Part shown: in pieces, positions 1 to 8,234 of the stretch
Position numbering within the stretch: the stretch's first letter is position 1
How the letters are laid out: each line of letters opens with the position of its first letter
From: Ruminiclostridium josui JCM 17888
GTDB lineage: Bacteria; Bacillota; Clostridia; Acetivibrionales; DSM-1351
Length of the DNA: 64,000 bases
Assembly (NCBI RefSeq): GCF_000526495.1
Contig: NZ_JAGE01000001.1
Coordinates: 3,521,001 to 3,585,000, forward strand
Direction: 5' to 3'
Program-made: the position numbers and the translations under genes
The notes under the pieces: generated by a model
What the model was told of the DNA's origin: nothing
The model's input: the letters and a program-made list of their open reading frames with translations, nothing else
Databases searched by the model: none

Positions 1-1
1 G

Positions 2-322
2 AAAATAAAATTATTAGATGGAAAAGGTACTGATAATTTTAACCCTGACTTTATAGTTTGGACAGACAACACAGTTTACGCTCTTGATACAAAAGGAGAC
101 CACTTAATTCATACAGACAGTGTTCGGAAGCTATTCTATCTTGAAAAGGCATGTGATGGGAAGGATTTAGTCATTAAGCTTATAAGTGAGAAAAAATATA
201 ATGTTCATGGTCAAGTAATAGACCAAAATGGATATACTGTATGGCAGCTAAAACAAGGACAAATATCACCAATGACATGTTCAACTATTAAAGAAGCAGT
301 AAATATATGCGTATCAAACTAA
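2..322 (+). CDS. C-terminal fragment of a helicase/restriction-type protein with PD-(D/E)XK motif (partial)
   Basis: The reading frame is open from the window edge and stops at 320-322, giving 106 residues of a larger protein whose start lies outside. The fragment contains NPDFIVW followed about ten residues later by ALDTKG. This is the PD...(D/E)XK arrangement seen at the C-terminal end of type III restriction Res subunits and related DEAD/DEAH helicases. The nuclease reading is by motif only, because the helicase part is not visible. A hairpin terminator follows directly. It opens the defence-like cluster that continues to about 5.1 kb. Confidence 0.55.
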   Translation, partial: KIKLLDGKGTDNFNPDFIVWTDNTVYALDTKGDHLIHTDSVRKLFYLEKACDGKDLVIKLISEKKYNVHGQVIDQNGYTVWQLKQGQISPMTCSTIKEAVNICVSN

Positions 323-347
323 GGAACGGTGCTAGTGTTAATAGTTC

Positions 348-393
348 AGAGTCGAGTGTTAGTTTTATTGACTAATATTCGACTCTTTTTTAT
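348..393 (+). terminator. Rho-independent terminator after the partial nuclease/helicase gene
   Basis: A 15-bp stem (348-362 with 372-386, allowing wobble pairs) is closed by a short loop and followed by a run of T. It ends the upstream transcript before the AbrB-like gene. Confidence 0.8.
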
Positions 394-484
394 ATCATTA
401 AATAAATTCCTGCAAAAACAGTTGTCATATTTAGGAAAATAATATACAATTTAAACAAAGTATATTTTAGGGATAGTTTCTAAA

Positions 485-727
485 ATGAAAGCTACAGGCA
501 TTGTTAGAAAAGTAGATGAGCTAGGCAGGGTTGTATTACCAATTGAACTAAGGCGTGGAATTGCTGTAGATCATGGTGACGCTTTAGAAATAGGTGTTAA
601 TGCTAATGAGATTATTCTGAAAAAGTATGTACCACGATGCGTATTTTGCCAAGAGTCAGATAATGTTAAGGAACAATTAGGTAAAAACATTTGTGCAAGC
701 TGTCTAAAGGACATCAATACCTTGTAA
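485..727 (+). CDS. AbrB/SpoVT-type regulator with C-terminal zinc ribbon
   Basis: This is an 80-residue protein. Residues 1-47 match the SpoVT/AbrB swapped-hairpin DNA-binding domain (MKATGIVRKVDELGRVVLPIELRR), normally a dimeric transition-state-type regulator. Residues 52-73 carry CxxC...CxxC (CVFC and CASC), a likely zinc ribbon added to the AbrB fold. It is a monocistronic gene between a terminator and the AIPR gene, and may regulate the neighbouring defence-like genes; that link is inferred from position only. The ribosome site is weak (AGGGATAG). Confidence 0.85.
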   Translation: MKATGIVRKVDELGRVVLPIELRRGIAVDHGDALEIGVNANEIILKKYVPRCVFCQESDNVKEQLGKNICASCLKDINTL

Positions 728-862
728 TTGATTTACACTAAGAGAGAAAGTAAAAACAGGGACACATAGTTTACCTGCGATACAATATCGGAATGAAACA
801 AAAAGAAGGCAGCAGTGCAATAAAGAGATTTTTCGCATATAGTAAAATTGACGGAAAATAGG

Positions 863-871
863 TGGTATAAT
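863..871 (+). promoter_or_regulatory. Extended -10 promoter upstream of the AIPR gene
   Basis: TGGTATAAT is an extended -10 element (TGnTATAAT) about 57 nt before the likely AIPR start at 928. No good -35 hexamer is seen at normal spacing, as is usual for extended -10 promoters. Confidence 0.45.
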
Positions 872-949
872 TTAACTAGAATACCAGTGGGCATTTATAG
901 AAACATTGAAAATGTGGAGGGGTCAGCATGAATTATGAGCCAATAATAA

Positions 950-2932
950 ATGCAAGGTTTAAAAAAATTCGTAAACAACTTTAATATTATTGAATCAGCA
1001 GATGGAGTAGCTTTTGAGAAGTTTGTAAACAGCAATATTTTAATGTCGCATCAACCTGACATTTTTACTGGGGATGCAGAAATGCTAGATATCATTACAG
1101 TTGGTGGACATAACGATATGGGGATTGATGGGTTAGCAATTAAAGTAAATGGGCTATTTGTTAAGAATATTGATGATGTTGAGGACATAGTAAAAAGGTT
1201 TAGAAAGGCAAATATAGAAATCATATTTATACAATCAAAGTATAAAGCTTTCTTCGACAAAGGTGAGTTTAATAATTTTATTGCGGGGGTACGTGACTTT
1301 CTTAATGATATTCAATTGCAGCCAATGAATGAAAAGATTAAAAGTATGCTAGAAATAAAGGATTATATACTTAGTGATGACATTATCATAATGTGGGAAA
1401 AAAATCCGGCTATAAGGTTATATTATGTAACCATGGGGAAGTGGAATGAAAGTCCTCACCAACTAGGTTTAGCCAAGCAATTTGAAAATGATATTATGGA
1501 AAGGAATACGTTTGAGCTATTGGGAATTCACTTTATTGATAGCGAACTTCTAAAAAAGATATGCGATTCAAATGAAAATAAGTTTGAGATAGCATTAAAC
1601 ACAATTGATACTATGCCACTACCTTTTGTAGAAGATGTTGATAATTCATGTATCGCATTATGTAATGGTAGTGAATATTTAAAACTTCTTACATCTGATG
1701 ATGGGCTCATAAGAAAAACATTGTTTGATGATAATGTCAGAGATTATCAAGGAGATACAGGAATAAATAATGAGATGGAATCTACAATTTTTGCAGATCC
1801 GAATAAATTTGTTTTGTTAAACAATGGATTAACAATAGTTTGTGATGAATATACAACTAGTAACAGAAAAATTATTGTAAAAAACCCACAGGTAGTAAAT
1901 GGTTGTCAAACAAGCCATGTATTATTTGACGCAAATCGAAAAGGTTATAATATAGATAATGTAGCACTAACAATAAAGTTTATAGCAACTAAAAAGCTTG
2001 ATATAACAAATCAAATAGTTAGGGGCACTAACAGACAAAACATAGTTTACGATGTGGCTTTTGAGACAACAAAACAATTCCATAAGGATCTTGAAGAATT
2101 CTTTAACGATTATAGTATTAGCAATGTCAAATTATATTATGAACGCCGAGCAAGGCAATATCAACATAATCCAATGATTAAGCAAAACCAAAAAACTAAT
2201 ATGCGAGCAATAATCCAAGGATTTGTAGGTATGTTTTTATGTAATCCAGAAGTTGCACATAGACATGAATCTAGGCTCATTACCGAGTACCAGAATAAGG
2301 TGTTCTTGGATAATCATTCAAAATTACCATATTACATTACAGCACTTACATATTATAACCTTGAAGATTTATATTTGAAGAATAAATTGGACAAAAAGCT
2401 ATTTTATGCATACAAACATCATTTGGCTATGATATTTAGAGAGGTAGTAGCTGGACAATGTCCCGATATTAATGCAACTAAAGCTATTGATGATTATTGT
2501 AGTGTAATTCAGGAAACATTAAAGTCTGAATATAAAACAGAAATCAATTTTATAAAAGCAGTAGAGATATTTAGTGATTGCAGAAAAGTATGGATAAATG
2601 AATATCAAAGAAGCCAATTCGGTATTAAAGATAATGCAGACTTTACAAAACTCTTGTTAAAATATATTGGAAGCAGGAGTAATACTAATTATACAGAATT
2701 AAAAGAAGACGAAAACTATAGATATACTGGATATGTATTAAATACGATAAAAGACCGGTTTGGAAATGACTGTGGTTTTATTAGTAGGTTGCCAAATAAT
2801 ATATTCTTTCATGCTAATTCAAACAGGGGTTTAAACTTCAACCAATTAAAAGGGAAACGTGTTACATATAAAGTCAATGTAAATCCAAAAGATGGTAGAC
2901 TTTTAGCTGTTGATGTTGAGTTAGCAGGGTAG
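950..2932 (+). CDS. AIPR-family protein (abortive phage infection), with broken 5' reading frame
   Basis: This 660-residue protein carries the AIPR signatures NVRDYQG (near residue 263), NNGLTIV (near 290) and VNGCQT (near 316). The N-terminal part has GIDG (58-61) and IQSK (94-97), which resemble the Mrr-like nuclease motifs D and QxK. AIPR proteins are known from abortive-infection and restriction loci; here the role is inferred. The ATG at 950 has no ribosome site. A strong GGAGGGG precedes an ATG at 928 in another frame, which reads MNYEPIINARFKK and joins the main frame exactly if one A of the A7 tract at 961-967 is skipped. The true start is therefore probably 928, with a frameshift, slippage or sequencing indel. 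Confidence 0.85.
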   Translation: MQGLKKFVNNFNIIESADGVAFEKFVNSNILMSHQPDIFTGDAEMLDIITVGGHNDMGIDGLAIKVNGLFVKNIDDVEDIVKRFRKANIEIIFIQSKYKAFFDKGEFNNFIAGVRDFLNDIQLQPMNEKIKSMLEIKDYILSDDIIIMWEKNPAIRLYYVTMGKWNESPHQLGLAKQFENDIMERNTFELLGIHFIDSELLKKICDSNENKFEIALNTIDTMPLPFVEDVDNSCIALCNGSEYLKLLTSDDGLIRKTLFDDNVRDYQGDTGINNEMESTIFADPNKFVLLNNGLTIVCDEYTTSNRKIIVKNPQVVNGCQTSHVLFDANRKGYNIDNVALTIKFIATKKLDITNQIVRGTNRQNIVYDVAFETTKQFHKDLEEFFNDYSISNVKLYYERRARQYQHNPMIKQNQKTNMRAIIQGFVGMFLCNPEVAHRHESRLITEYQNKVFLDNHSKLPYYITALTYYNLEDLYLKNKLDKKLFYAYKHHLAMIFREVVAGQCPDINATKAIDDYCSVIQETLKSEYKTEINFIKAVEIFSDCRKVWINEYQRSQFGIKDNADFTKLLLKYIGSRSNTNYTELKEDENYRYTGYVLNTIKDRFGNDCGFISRLPNNIFFHANSNRGLNFNQLKGKRVTYKVNVNPKDGRLLAVDVELAG

Positions 2933-2993
2933 CGAAAAAGAAGAGGCTATCTGTAAATGAATATTACTGGAATACGATATTATTTTTATTATA

Positions 2994-3027
2994 AAGCCTT
3001 AGTATCTAGTCTATGATATTAAGGCTT
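2994..3027 (+). terminator. Hairpin between AIPR and SEC-C genes
   Basis: A 13-bp stem (2994-3006 with 3015-3027) with a short loop, but no clear T run. It may be a weak terminator or an mRNA-processing hairpin. Confidence 0.45.
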
Positions 3028-3062
3028 AATATTAAAATTATAACGGATGATGGGGGTTAGGA

Positions 3063-3893
3063 ATGAGTAAGATAGGAAGGAATGATCCTTGCCCATGCGG
3101 CAGTGGTAAGAAATATAAGCATTGTTGTATAGGGAAAGAACTACCGGAGTTTAATGAGGCTGATAATACAGACCTCTTTAATATAAGTGGTTACGGGTCG
3201 GAAGTTTATGAAAAATCTGAATTGGATAAATTCAGCAGGTTCTATATTGAAACCACGGCAGATGAAAAGTTTGAAGTAAGAAAAGTTGTCGATGGATACA
3301 TTGTTAAAGATATAATTCCGCCAGTTAATACTATGTTGGCTAAGGACTATAAAACGATTGAGTTTAATGATATTCAGCGTCAAAAGCTATTGAAGCATAA
3401 CCCAAACTACGAGCAAATAGATATTGGAAGGCACAATTATTTTGCTGGAATTGTTGAGGGTGGGCATTTCGGTTGGGAGAGAGCAGATGGGGATACAAGT
3501 TCAAGAGGGAAAATAAGTAAGCTGTTTATACGTCAAGCTCTTGGTAATTACATATTGAATGTAAACCTGTTTCCTCCAAAAGCTGAGTACAAATCTGTTG
3601 ATGATTTTATACAGACTGGATTTTCAATATATACCCAAACGAGCAAACTTGATTTTACCAGTAAGGATGGAAAGTTATTCTTTGAGGATAATCAGGTATT
3701 TGCAGTGTTATCCCTTTATGATAAAGATTCTCTAAGCATTGATGACATGTTTAGTCAATCTCCAACAGAATATAACGTTTGCTTCGATGTTGTAATTGGG
3801 AAACCAATATTCATTTTAAAGGTTCAGGGTGAGGGACTTAAGATATCAGTCATTAATGAAAAAGTCATAGATATAACAAGTTTAAAAGTATAA
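3063..3893 (+). CDS. SEC-C motif protein, unknown function
   Basis: A 276-residue protein starting with a SEC-C zinc-binding motif at residues 5-22 (GRNDPCPCGSGKKYKHCC, ligands CxC and CC). This motif is found at the end of SecA and as an accessory zinc knuckle in many unrelated proteins. The rest has no family I recognise; it looks globular, with no signal peptide or membrane segment. GGGGGTTAG precedes the ATG. It lies between the AIPR gene and a nuclease-like gene, 16 nt before the latter, so the three are probably co-expressed. Confidence 0.75.
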   Translation: MSKIGRNDPCPCGSGKKYKHCCIGKELPEFNEADNTDLFNISGYGSEVYEKSELDKFSRFYIETTADEKFEVRKVVDGYIVKDIIPPVNTMLAKDYKTIEFNDIQRQKLLKHNPNYEQIDIGRHNYFAGIVEGGHFGWERADGDTSSRGKISKLFIRQALGNYILNVNLFPPKAEYKSVDDFIQTGFSIYTQTSKLDFTSKDGKLFFEDNQVFAVLSLYDKDSLSIDDMFSQSPTEYNVCFDVVIGKPIFILKVQGEGLKISVINEKVIDITSLKV

Positions 3894-3909
3894 TGAAGGT
3901 GTTTCTGAG

Positions 3910-4488
3910 ATGGAAAACATTCAGTTTAAAATAGATAGGGTGTTGAAGGACTTCTGGATCAACGTCTTACCAAAAGAATATAACAACGATAATCTTTTGA
4001 AAGAGGATTCCTTAAAGTGCCTCATGTACTATCACCTGAGGACACATTTAAGTGATGCCTGGCTGAACCGGCACAGAATAAGAATATATCCAGAGTTTAT
4101 TCTAACACCGGGAAAGAGAGCGGATATAGCTATAGTTCAATTAATTCCTGCAGCACAAAGAGCAGACAAACATTTGTCGAATTGTGTAGAAAAAGTGTCG
4201 GCAATCATAGAGCTTAAATATAAATCAGCTGATGTAGCTGATGATTTCTATGCAGATGTTAAAAAACTGCATGACTACTCCAAGTTGTTCCCTGACAGTC
4301 AACTATATGCAGGGTTTATTCATGAAGAACGTTACAATGATGCAAACTGTTCATGGTTTGATGGCAGACAAACCAGTAAATGGGCAAAAGGTAGAGTTGC
4401 AGAAATGCTGGGGTACTGGGATGAAGCAACTGACAGCTTCACCACTAAGGTAATAGCATACAATGAAAATAAGGAGGCTGCTATATGA
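3910..4488 (+). CDS. PD-(D/E)XK nuclease-like protein
   Basis: 192 residues. In order it shows KEDSLKCLMYYHLR (an acidic helix), RADIAIV (motif D) and AIIELKYK (motif ExK), the classical restriction-endonuclease-like active-site layout. No other domain is visible. The stop overlaps the start of the next gene (ATGA), so the two are translationally coupled. Together with the AIPR and SEC-C genes it looks like a small defence operon; cleavage activity is inferred from motifs only. Confidence 0.65.
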   Translation: MENIQFKIDRVLKDFWINVLPKEYNNDNLLKEDSLKCLMYYHLRTHLSDAWLNRHRIRIYPEFILTPGKRADIAIVQLIPAAQRADKHLSNCVEKVSAIIELKYKSADVADDFYADVKKLHDYSKLFPDSQLYAGFIHEERYNDANCSWFDGRQTSKWAKGRVAEMLGYWDEATDSFTTKVIAYNENKEAAI

Positions 4489-5093
4489 GTAATGAGGACA
4501 TATTAAAGGGTTTAGGTACTGGAGAAGGTAGAATACAGGACATGTTAAAGGATTCAAGTGCTGGAGGGTGTAGAATACAGGATATGCTGAATGATTCAAG
4601 TCTTAAGTCTGCTGCGGAGATGTTAAAGGCAAATAGCCCAAGTTTACAGGATCAATTACAAGATATAGCATCAAAGAATCATGAGTATGTATATATGCCG
4701 GAAATAAAAACACCGGATTTCAGTTCAGCTCTTGCAAGCATTCATAAAAAGAATCAGGAGCGAGAGGAAAGAGAGATAATTAGGACTGAAAACTCTTCAA
4801 AATCCGTTTCATTACAAGAAGAACTAGTTAAGCAACAAAAAGAAATGATAGATATTTTAAAGACTAGAATAGATGCAGCAAACCATACTTTAGACTTATT
4901 ATTAAATTCATTAGGCGCAAACGCACAAAAGACTCAGGAGGAATTAATTGAAAATGGGAGACTCCTTGGGGAATTAAGAGTTCTATTAGAAACAGATAAA
5001 AACGGTAATTCTATCAGGTCGTTCTTTAAAGATCATACAATAGAAGGTTTATCATTAGTGGCTCAGCTTTTAAGTATGATACTTTCTAAATAA
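4485..5093 (+). CDS. Coiled-coil protein coupled to the nuclease-like gene
   Basis: 202 residues overlapping the previous gene by 4 nt. The N-terminus has two copies of a 12-residue unit (RIQDMLKDSS and RIQDMLNDSS), then a long charged helical region rich in E, K and Q (about residues 85-165), and a hydrophobic C-terminal helix ending GLSLVAQLLSMILSK. The layout suggests an oligomeric, possibly membrane-associated partner of the nuclease-like protein. I do not recognise a family. A GGAGG site lies inside the end of the upstream gene. Confidence 0.7.
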   Translation: MSNEDILKGLGTGEGRIQDMLKDSSAGGCRIQDMLNDSSLKSAAEMLKANSPSLQDQLQDIASKNHEYVYMPEIKTPDFSSALASIHKKNQEREEREIIRTENSSKSVSLQEELVKQQKEMIDILKTRIDAANHTLDLLLNSLGANAQKTQEELIENGRLLGELRVLLETDKNGNSIRSFFKDHTIEGLSLVAQLLSMILSK

Positions 5094-5122
5094 AATACGA
5101 ACGTTTATAAGTGAATCAGTTT

Positions 5123-5150
5123 CCAGCTGCACCTTGTGGCTGGTTTCTTA
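5123..5150 (+). terminator. Terminator after the coiled-coil gene
   Basis: A 9-bp stem (5123-5131 with 5135-5143, with wobbles) followed by a short pyrimidine run. Confidence 0.55.
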
Positions 5151-5242
5151 TTATGTTAAGGTAAATCAATTTATTGAGAATACAACCTATACAAATGACA
5201 GTATTGCTGGGTTTGAGTAAAGTTTATTGATAGAAATTTTTG

Positions 5243-5271
5243 TTGTCAATTTTGAAAAATTCCGATATAAT
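5243..5271 (+). promoter_or_regulatory. Strong sigma-A-type promoter
   Basis: TTGTCA at 5243-5248 and TATAAT at 5266-5271 with a 17-bp spacer. Transcription would start near 5278. The next strong terminator is at 5396-5436, before any good open frame. Confidence 0.7.
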
Positions 5272-5277
5272 TTTGAT

Positions 5278-5436
5278 GTGAAAGTGTTGGAAATAGTGGA
5301 TTTCAGAGACGTTTGAAGAAAATTGAAGTCACTGGGGCAGTATAGCAAATCAATAATCTAAGCATTAAAGATTGAAAAGTCATATAGTGAAAAATGAGGG
5401 TTGCTTATTAATTTAAGCAGCCCTCCTGTATTTTTA
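5278..5436 (+). ncRNA. Candidate small RNA or leader RNA of about 160 nt
   Basis: This segment has its own consensus promoter and ends in a strong hairpin with a T tract, with no open frame of note inside. It could be a free small RNA or an attenuator leader for the DUF4314 gene at 5490. I cannot match it to a known RNA family by eye. Confidence 0.4.
5396..5436 (+). terminator. Strong terminator before the DUF4314 gene
   Basis: A 12-bp stem (GAGGGTTGCTTA at 5396-5407 with 5414-5425) followed by TGTATTTTTA. Confidence 0.8.
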
Positions 5437-5489
5437 TGGAATGTTTAGAGTACCGGGTAAAAAGCGTTAGGTGAAGGAGGGATAACAGG

Positions 5490-5753
5490 ATGGGAGTTGA
5501 TATGTTAAGAATGGATTCACAATCTCGAGCTGCAATTATTGATAAATTGAAACGGGAATATCCTATAGGAACTCGAGTAGAACTTATAAAAATGGATGAC
5601 CCTTATCCCTATAGGAAAATGCCTGTGGGGTTACAAGGAACAGTGACAGGTATAGATGATATTGGGACAATCTTTGTAGCTTGGAATAATGGCAGTACTT
5701 TAGGTGTTGTCTATGGTGAAGATAAGATAAGAAAGGTAGAGAATCATGTTTAG
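5490..5753 (+). CDS. DUF4314-like small protein
   Basis: 87 residues, with GTRVELIKMDDPY and LQGTVTGIDDIGTIFVAWNNGS, the beta-rich pattern of DUF4314 proteins that are common on clostridial mobile elements and of unknown function. GGAGGG lies 7 nt before the ATG at 5490; an in-frame ATG at 5502 is less well placed. The gene overlaps the next by 8 nt, so the two are coupled. Confidence 0.75.
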   Translation: MGVDMLRMDSQSRAAIIDKLKREYPIGTRVELIKMDDPYPYRKMPVGLQGTVTGIDDIGTIFVAWNNGSTLGVVYGEDKIRKVENHV

Positions 5754-6018
5754 TTTAGGCAGAATTGTTTATACGCAGGGGGTAGCTGCTAAGATAGAAG
5801 ATCAGACACTAACAAAACTTGATTTGCTGCAATTAATATTCAGGCACAAATCCGGTGACTGGGGTAATCTATGTCAGGAAGATAAAGATACCAATAGTTA
5901 TGCTGTGAAACATAATGAAAGGATTTTTTCATCGTACATTATAAACGGCATAAAGCTCTATGTAATTACTGAATGGGATAGAAGCATTACAACAGTGTTG
6001 CTACCTCAGGAGTATTAG
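5746..6018 (+). CDS. Small mobile-element protein of the GDWGxLCxED type
   Basis: 90 residues with SGDWGNLCQEDKDTN and VITEWDRSITTVLLPQEY. Proteins with this GDWG...L..ED and TE.DRS.TTVL.P.EY pattern are common on plasmids and integrative elements, and their role is not established. It is translated with the DUF4314 gene through overlapping frames. No signal peptide or membrane segment. Confidence 0.7.
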   Translation: MFSLGRIVYTQGVAAKIEDQTLTKLDLLQLIFRHKSGDWGNLCQEDKDTNSYAVKHNERIFSSYIINGIKLYVITEWDRSITTVLLPQEY

Positions 6019-6039
6019 CTAAAGGCAGGTGAACATTAA

Positions 6040-6453
6040 GTGAACGACAATAAGGACGCTGAAGATATTCTATTTGAGGAGCTAGAAGGTTCAAAAGAAA
6101 TTGTCAACATCATTAGAGTTGAAGAAGAATTATTATGTAAAGGAACTCTAGTTTGTGAGGAATCACGTATTGAAAACAAGTCTTTTGAAGAAGAGCTTGA
6201 TTGTGAGGCAGAGATTGATATCTACATTATTAAAAGCATTGTAAATGATGTAGATACAGTACAGTTACTTAATGAAATTATATGTAATATTCAGGCATGT
6301 TTTACCGGAAATCATTCAAGTATTACTACTTCCACCTTACAAGACATTGAGTTTAACGCCATAAACAATAGATTATATTTGACAACTTTAAATTCTATAT
6401 ATGTATTCAAGGTTAATGAATGGTTATTAAGCGCATTTCCCACAAAAACATAG
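6040..6453 (+). CDS. Hypothetical acidic protein
   Basis: 137 residues read from GTG at 6040, with CAGGTGA upstream. The first 60 residues are very acidic; the second half (about 65-137) has alternating hydrophobics as in a small alpha/beta fold. No family recognised. It sits in the run of small accessory genes between 5.5 and 7.2 kb. Confidence 0.55.
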   Translation: MNDNKDAEDILFEELEGSKEIVNIIRVEEELLCKGTLVCEESRIENKSFEEELDCEAEIDIYIIKSIVNDVDTVQLLNEIICNIQACFTGNHSSITTSTLQDIEFNAINNRLYLTTLNSIYVFKVNEWLLSAFPTKT

Positions 6454-6476
6454 AAGAAGGGAGGTATCGGTCAGAT

Positions 6477-7172
6477 ATGGTAAATTTCAAGGAACTTGAT
6501 AGGATTGAGCTTTCCATAAATGAGCTGTTCAGGCTCTTTGACTGGCGTGATAAAAATAAAGCACTGGTAAATAACTATAAACAGGTCATTCCAGAGGGCA
6601 TAGTTGAAGTTAAAGGTGGCATGACCATTTATTTTAAGTTCCTTAATGAAACTATAACTGTTTATGAAGCATACACTGAGGGGCAAACTGTTTGTAAGCT
6701 TAAAACAGAGCGTTTAGGCGGGCACTATAGGGTCTTAGAGAGCTGGATTAATCAAGAGATGGTTACGGCTTTCAAAATTTTTGATACTAGCTTTGATGAA
6801 TTGGATCTTATAGCTGATACCTGTACAACAATCTCCTCAGTGATGACCTATTTGGAGCATTTCAAAAGTGAAGTCATAATCAGGCAACAACCAATTTCTA
6901 TGACTAATACTCAGAGACGAAAGGCCATATGGCATAATAAGCAAAATAATGTAGCTAAGCTTATAAAGCTTCAACGAACAATATATAAGATTCCTGATGG
7001 TGCCAGGCATACCAATCCTGATAAACTTCCAAGACAAAAGCATACAGATAGTTGGGGAGTTCGTGGACATCAAAGACATTTAAGGGATGGCAAAGTAGTA
7101 TGGGTTAAGCCATATACAAAAGGGAATGGAGCGGTTAAGAAACATAAGATTTACAAAATTGATGACATATAA
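6477..7172 (+). CDS. Mobile-element protein with C-terminal W-x-V-R-G-H-x-R motif
   Basis: 231 residues from the ATG at 6477, preceded by GGGAGG 12 nt upstream. A longer frame begins at 6420 inside the previous gene but lacks its own ribosome site. The last 50 residues are basic and contain SWGVRGHQRHLRDGK and VWVKPYTKG, a pattern I associate with small phage and plasmid proteins of unknown function. The N-terminal 150 residues are not recognised. A good terminator follows. Confidence 0.6.
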   Translation: MVNFKELDRIELSINELFRLFDWRDKNKALVNNYKQVIPEGIVEVKGGMTIYFKFLNETITVYEAYTEGQTVCKLKTERLGGHYRVLESWINQEMVTAFKIFDTSFDELDLIADTCTTISSVMTYLEHFKSEVIIRQQPISMTNTQRRKAIWHNKQNNVAKLIKLQRTIYKIPDGARHTNPDKLPRQKHTDSWGVRGHQRHLRDGKVVWVKPYTKGNGAVKKHKIYKIDDI

Positions 7173-7216
7173 ATAGCTGAACCACAAGCGAAAACTTGTG
7201 ATTCAGCTATATTTTT
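7173..7216 (+). terminator. Terminator
   Basis: A 16-bp stem (7173-7188 with 7195-7210) closed by CGAAAA and followed by ATTTTTA. Confidence 0.85.
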
Positions 7217-7333
7217 AAGGTCATAGATATTCAACTGTAATAAAATAAGCATCCTATTGTGAGGTTGATATCGAGATATGGAGGTGATATAAGCAGCAAT
7301 TGTAAAATGTTAGGAAGAAAGGAGGAGGTGTGG

Positions 7334-7498
7334 TTGAGCCATCCGCAATGGTGCGGTAAAGCATGTGGCGAATGTACAAGCAGCTGTTTACTTGACGAAT
7401 CAATACCCTGTTCACCCGATTGTGAAGGGTTAAATCAAGTAACAGGAGAACCGGACTCAATTTATTGTAAGAGTTGTGAGGCAATTACAGGTAAGTAA
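7334..7498 (+). CDS. Small cysteine-rich protein
   Basis: Starts are TTG at 7334 or GTG at 7328, both just after AAAGGAGGAGG; a longer frame from 7259 has no support. The protein of about 54 residues has nine cysteines, including CGKACGECTSSC and IPCSPDC, and likely binds one or two zinc ions. Similar short Cys proteins occur on clostridial phages and integrative elements. Function unknown. Confidence 0.6.
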   Translation: MSHPQWCGKACGECTSSCLLDESIPCSPDCEGLNQVTGEPDSIYCKSCEAITGK

Positions 7499-7526
7499 AA
7501 AAATAAGCGTTAGGGAGGTCGTATCT

Positions 7527-8186
7527 ATGATACAGACAAATAAAGTTGTACCGTTGATGAAAGAACTAATATATCACATTCATGCTGAGGATTCAGATAA
7601 TATTTCTATGCTCAAGGCGGTTGTAAAGGTGCAAAAGGTAATGTTGGATGCAGCGGCAGATATGCTTGAGAGTAAGGCTTATAATGACTGTAATATTTAT
7701 TTACTACAGGATATGATAAAGTATAATGCAGTTATTTTAAAAGCATACAATTTACTATTTGACACAATGAAGATTACAAATATCAGCAACGAGGAAAAGG
7801 ACACCATATTAAGCATGATTGCGGACATGAATGATATTGATGATGGAAATGAAATTGTAGAGTTACTCAATGAATTTTATGGAATGCACCAGCAAGAGCC
7901 AGCGGAAACAGTACAAACTATTGATGAAATGGTAGAAGAGTTTGCCGAGGCAATATCAAAGATACAAATACCTGATGATATGTTGGTAAATGACGTTCCT
8001 GAAGGAGAAGTAACCTCAAGTGAGCCTCAGGCTGAAAATGTTCAAGTTGATGAAACTGTTATTGATGAAAGTAAGACAGCTGTTGAAAATTGTGGAGCAT
8101 CGGAAGAAGCTGAATCAAGCGAAATACCTAAGGACTCTAAGTCAGCCAAGAAATCAACAGGAAAAAACCGATCAACAAAGAAATAA
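7527..8186 (+). CDS. Hypothetical protein with acidic middle and basic tail
   Basis: 219 residues from ATG 7527, with GGGAGG 9 nt upstream; the frame extends to 7476 without a ribosome site. Residues 1-125 are helical and hydrophobic-patterned. Residues 125-205 are very acidic and of low complexity. The last 15 residues are lysine-rich (KKSTGKNRSTKK), suggesting nucleic-acid contact. No family recognised. It is followed by a terminator. Confidence 0.6.
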   Translation: MIQTNKVVPLMKELIYHIHAEDSDNISMLKAVVKVQKVMLDAAADMLESKAYNDCNIYLLQDMIKYNAVILKAYNLLFDTMKITNISNEEKDTILSMIADMNDIDDGNEIVELLNEFYGMHQQEPAETVQTIDEMVEEFAEAISKIQIPDDMLVNDVPEGEVTSSEPQAENVQVDETVIDESKTAVENCGASEEAESSEIPKDSKSAKKSTGKNRSTKK

Positions 8187-8201
8187 GGCTTGCATTCATT
8201 G

Positions 8202-8234
8202 AAAAAGGCTCTTTGTTTACCGGAGCCTTTTTCT
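8202..8234 (+). terminator. Terminator
   Basis: AAAAAGGCTC (8202-8211) pairs with GAGCCTTTTT (8223-8232). Confidence 0.8.
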
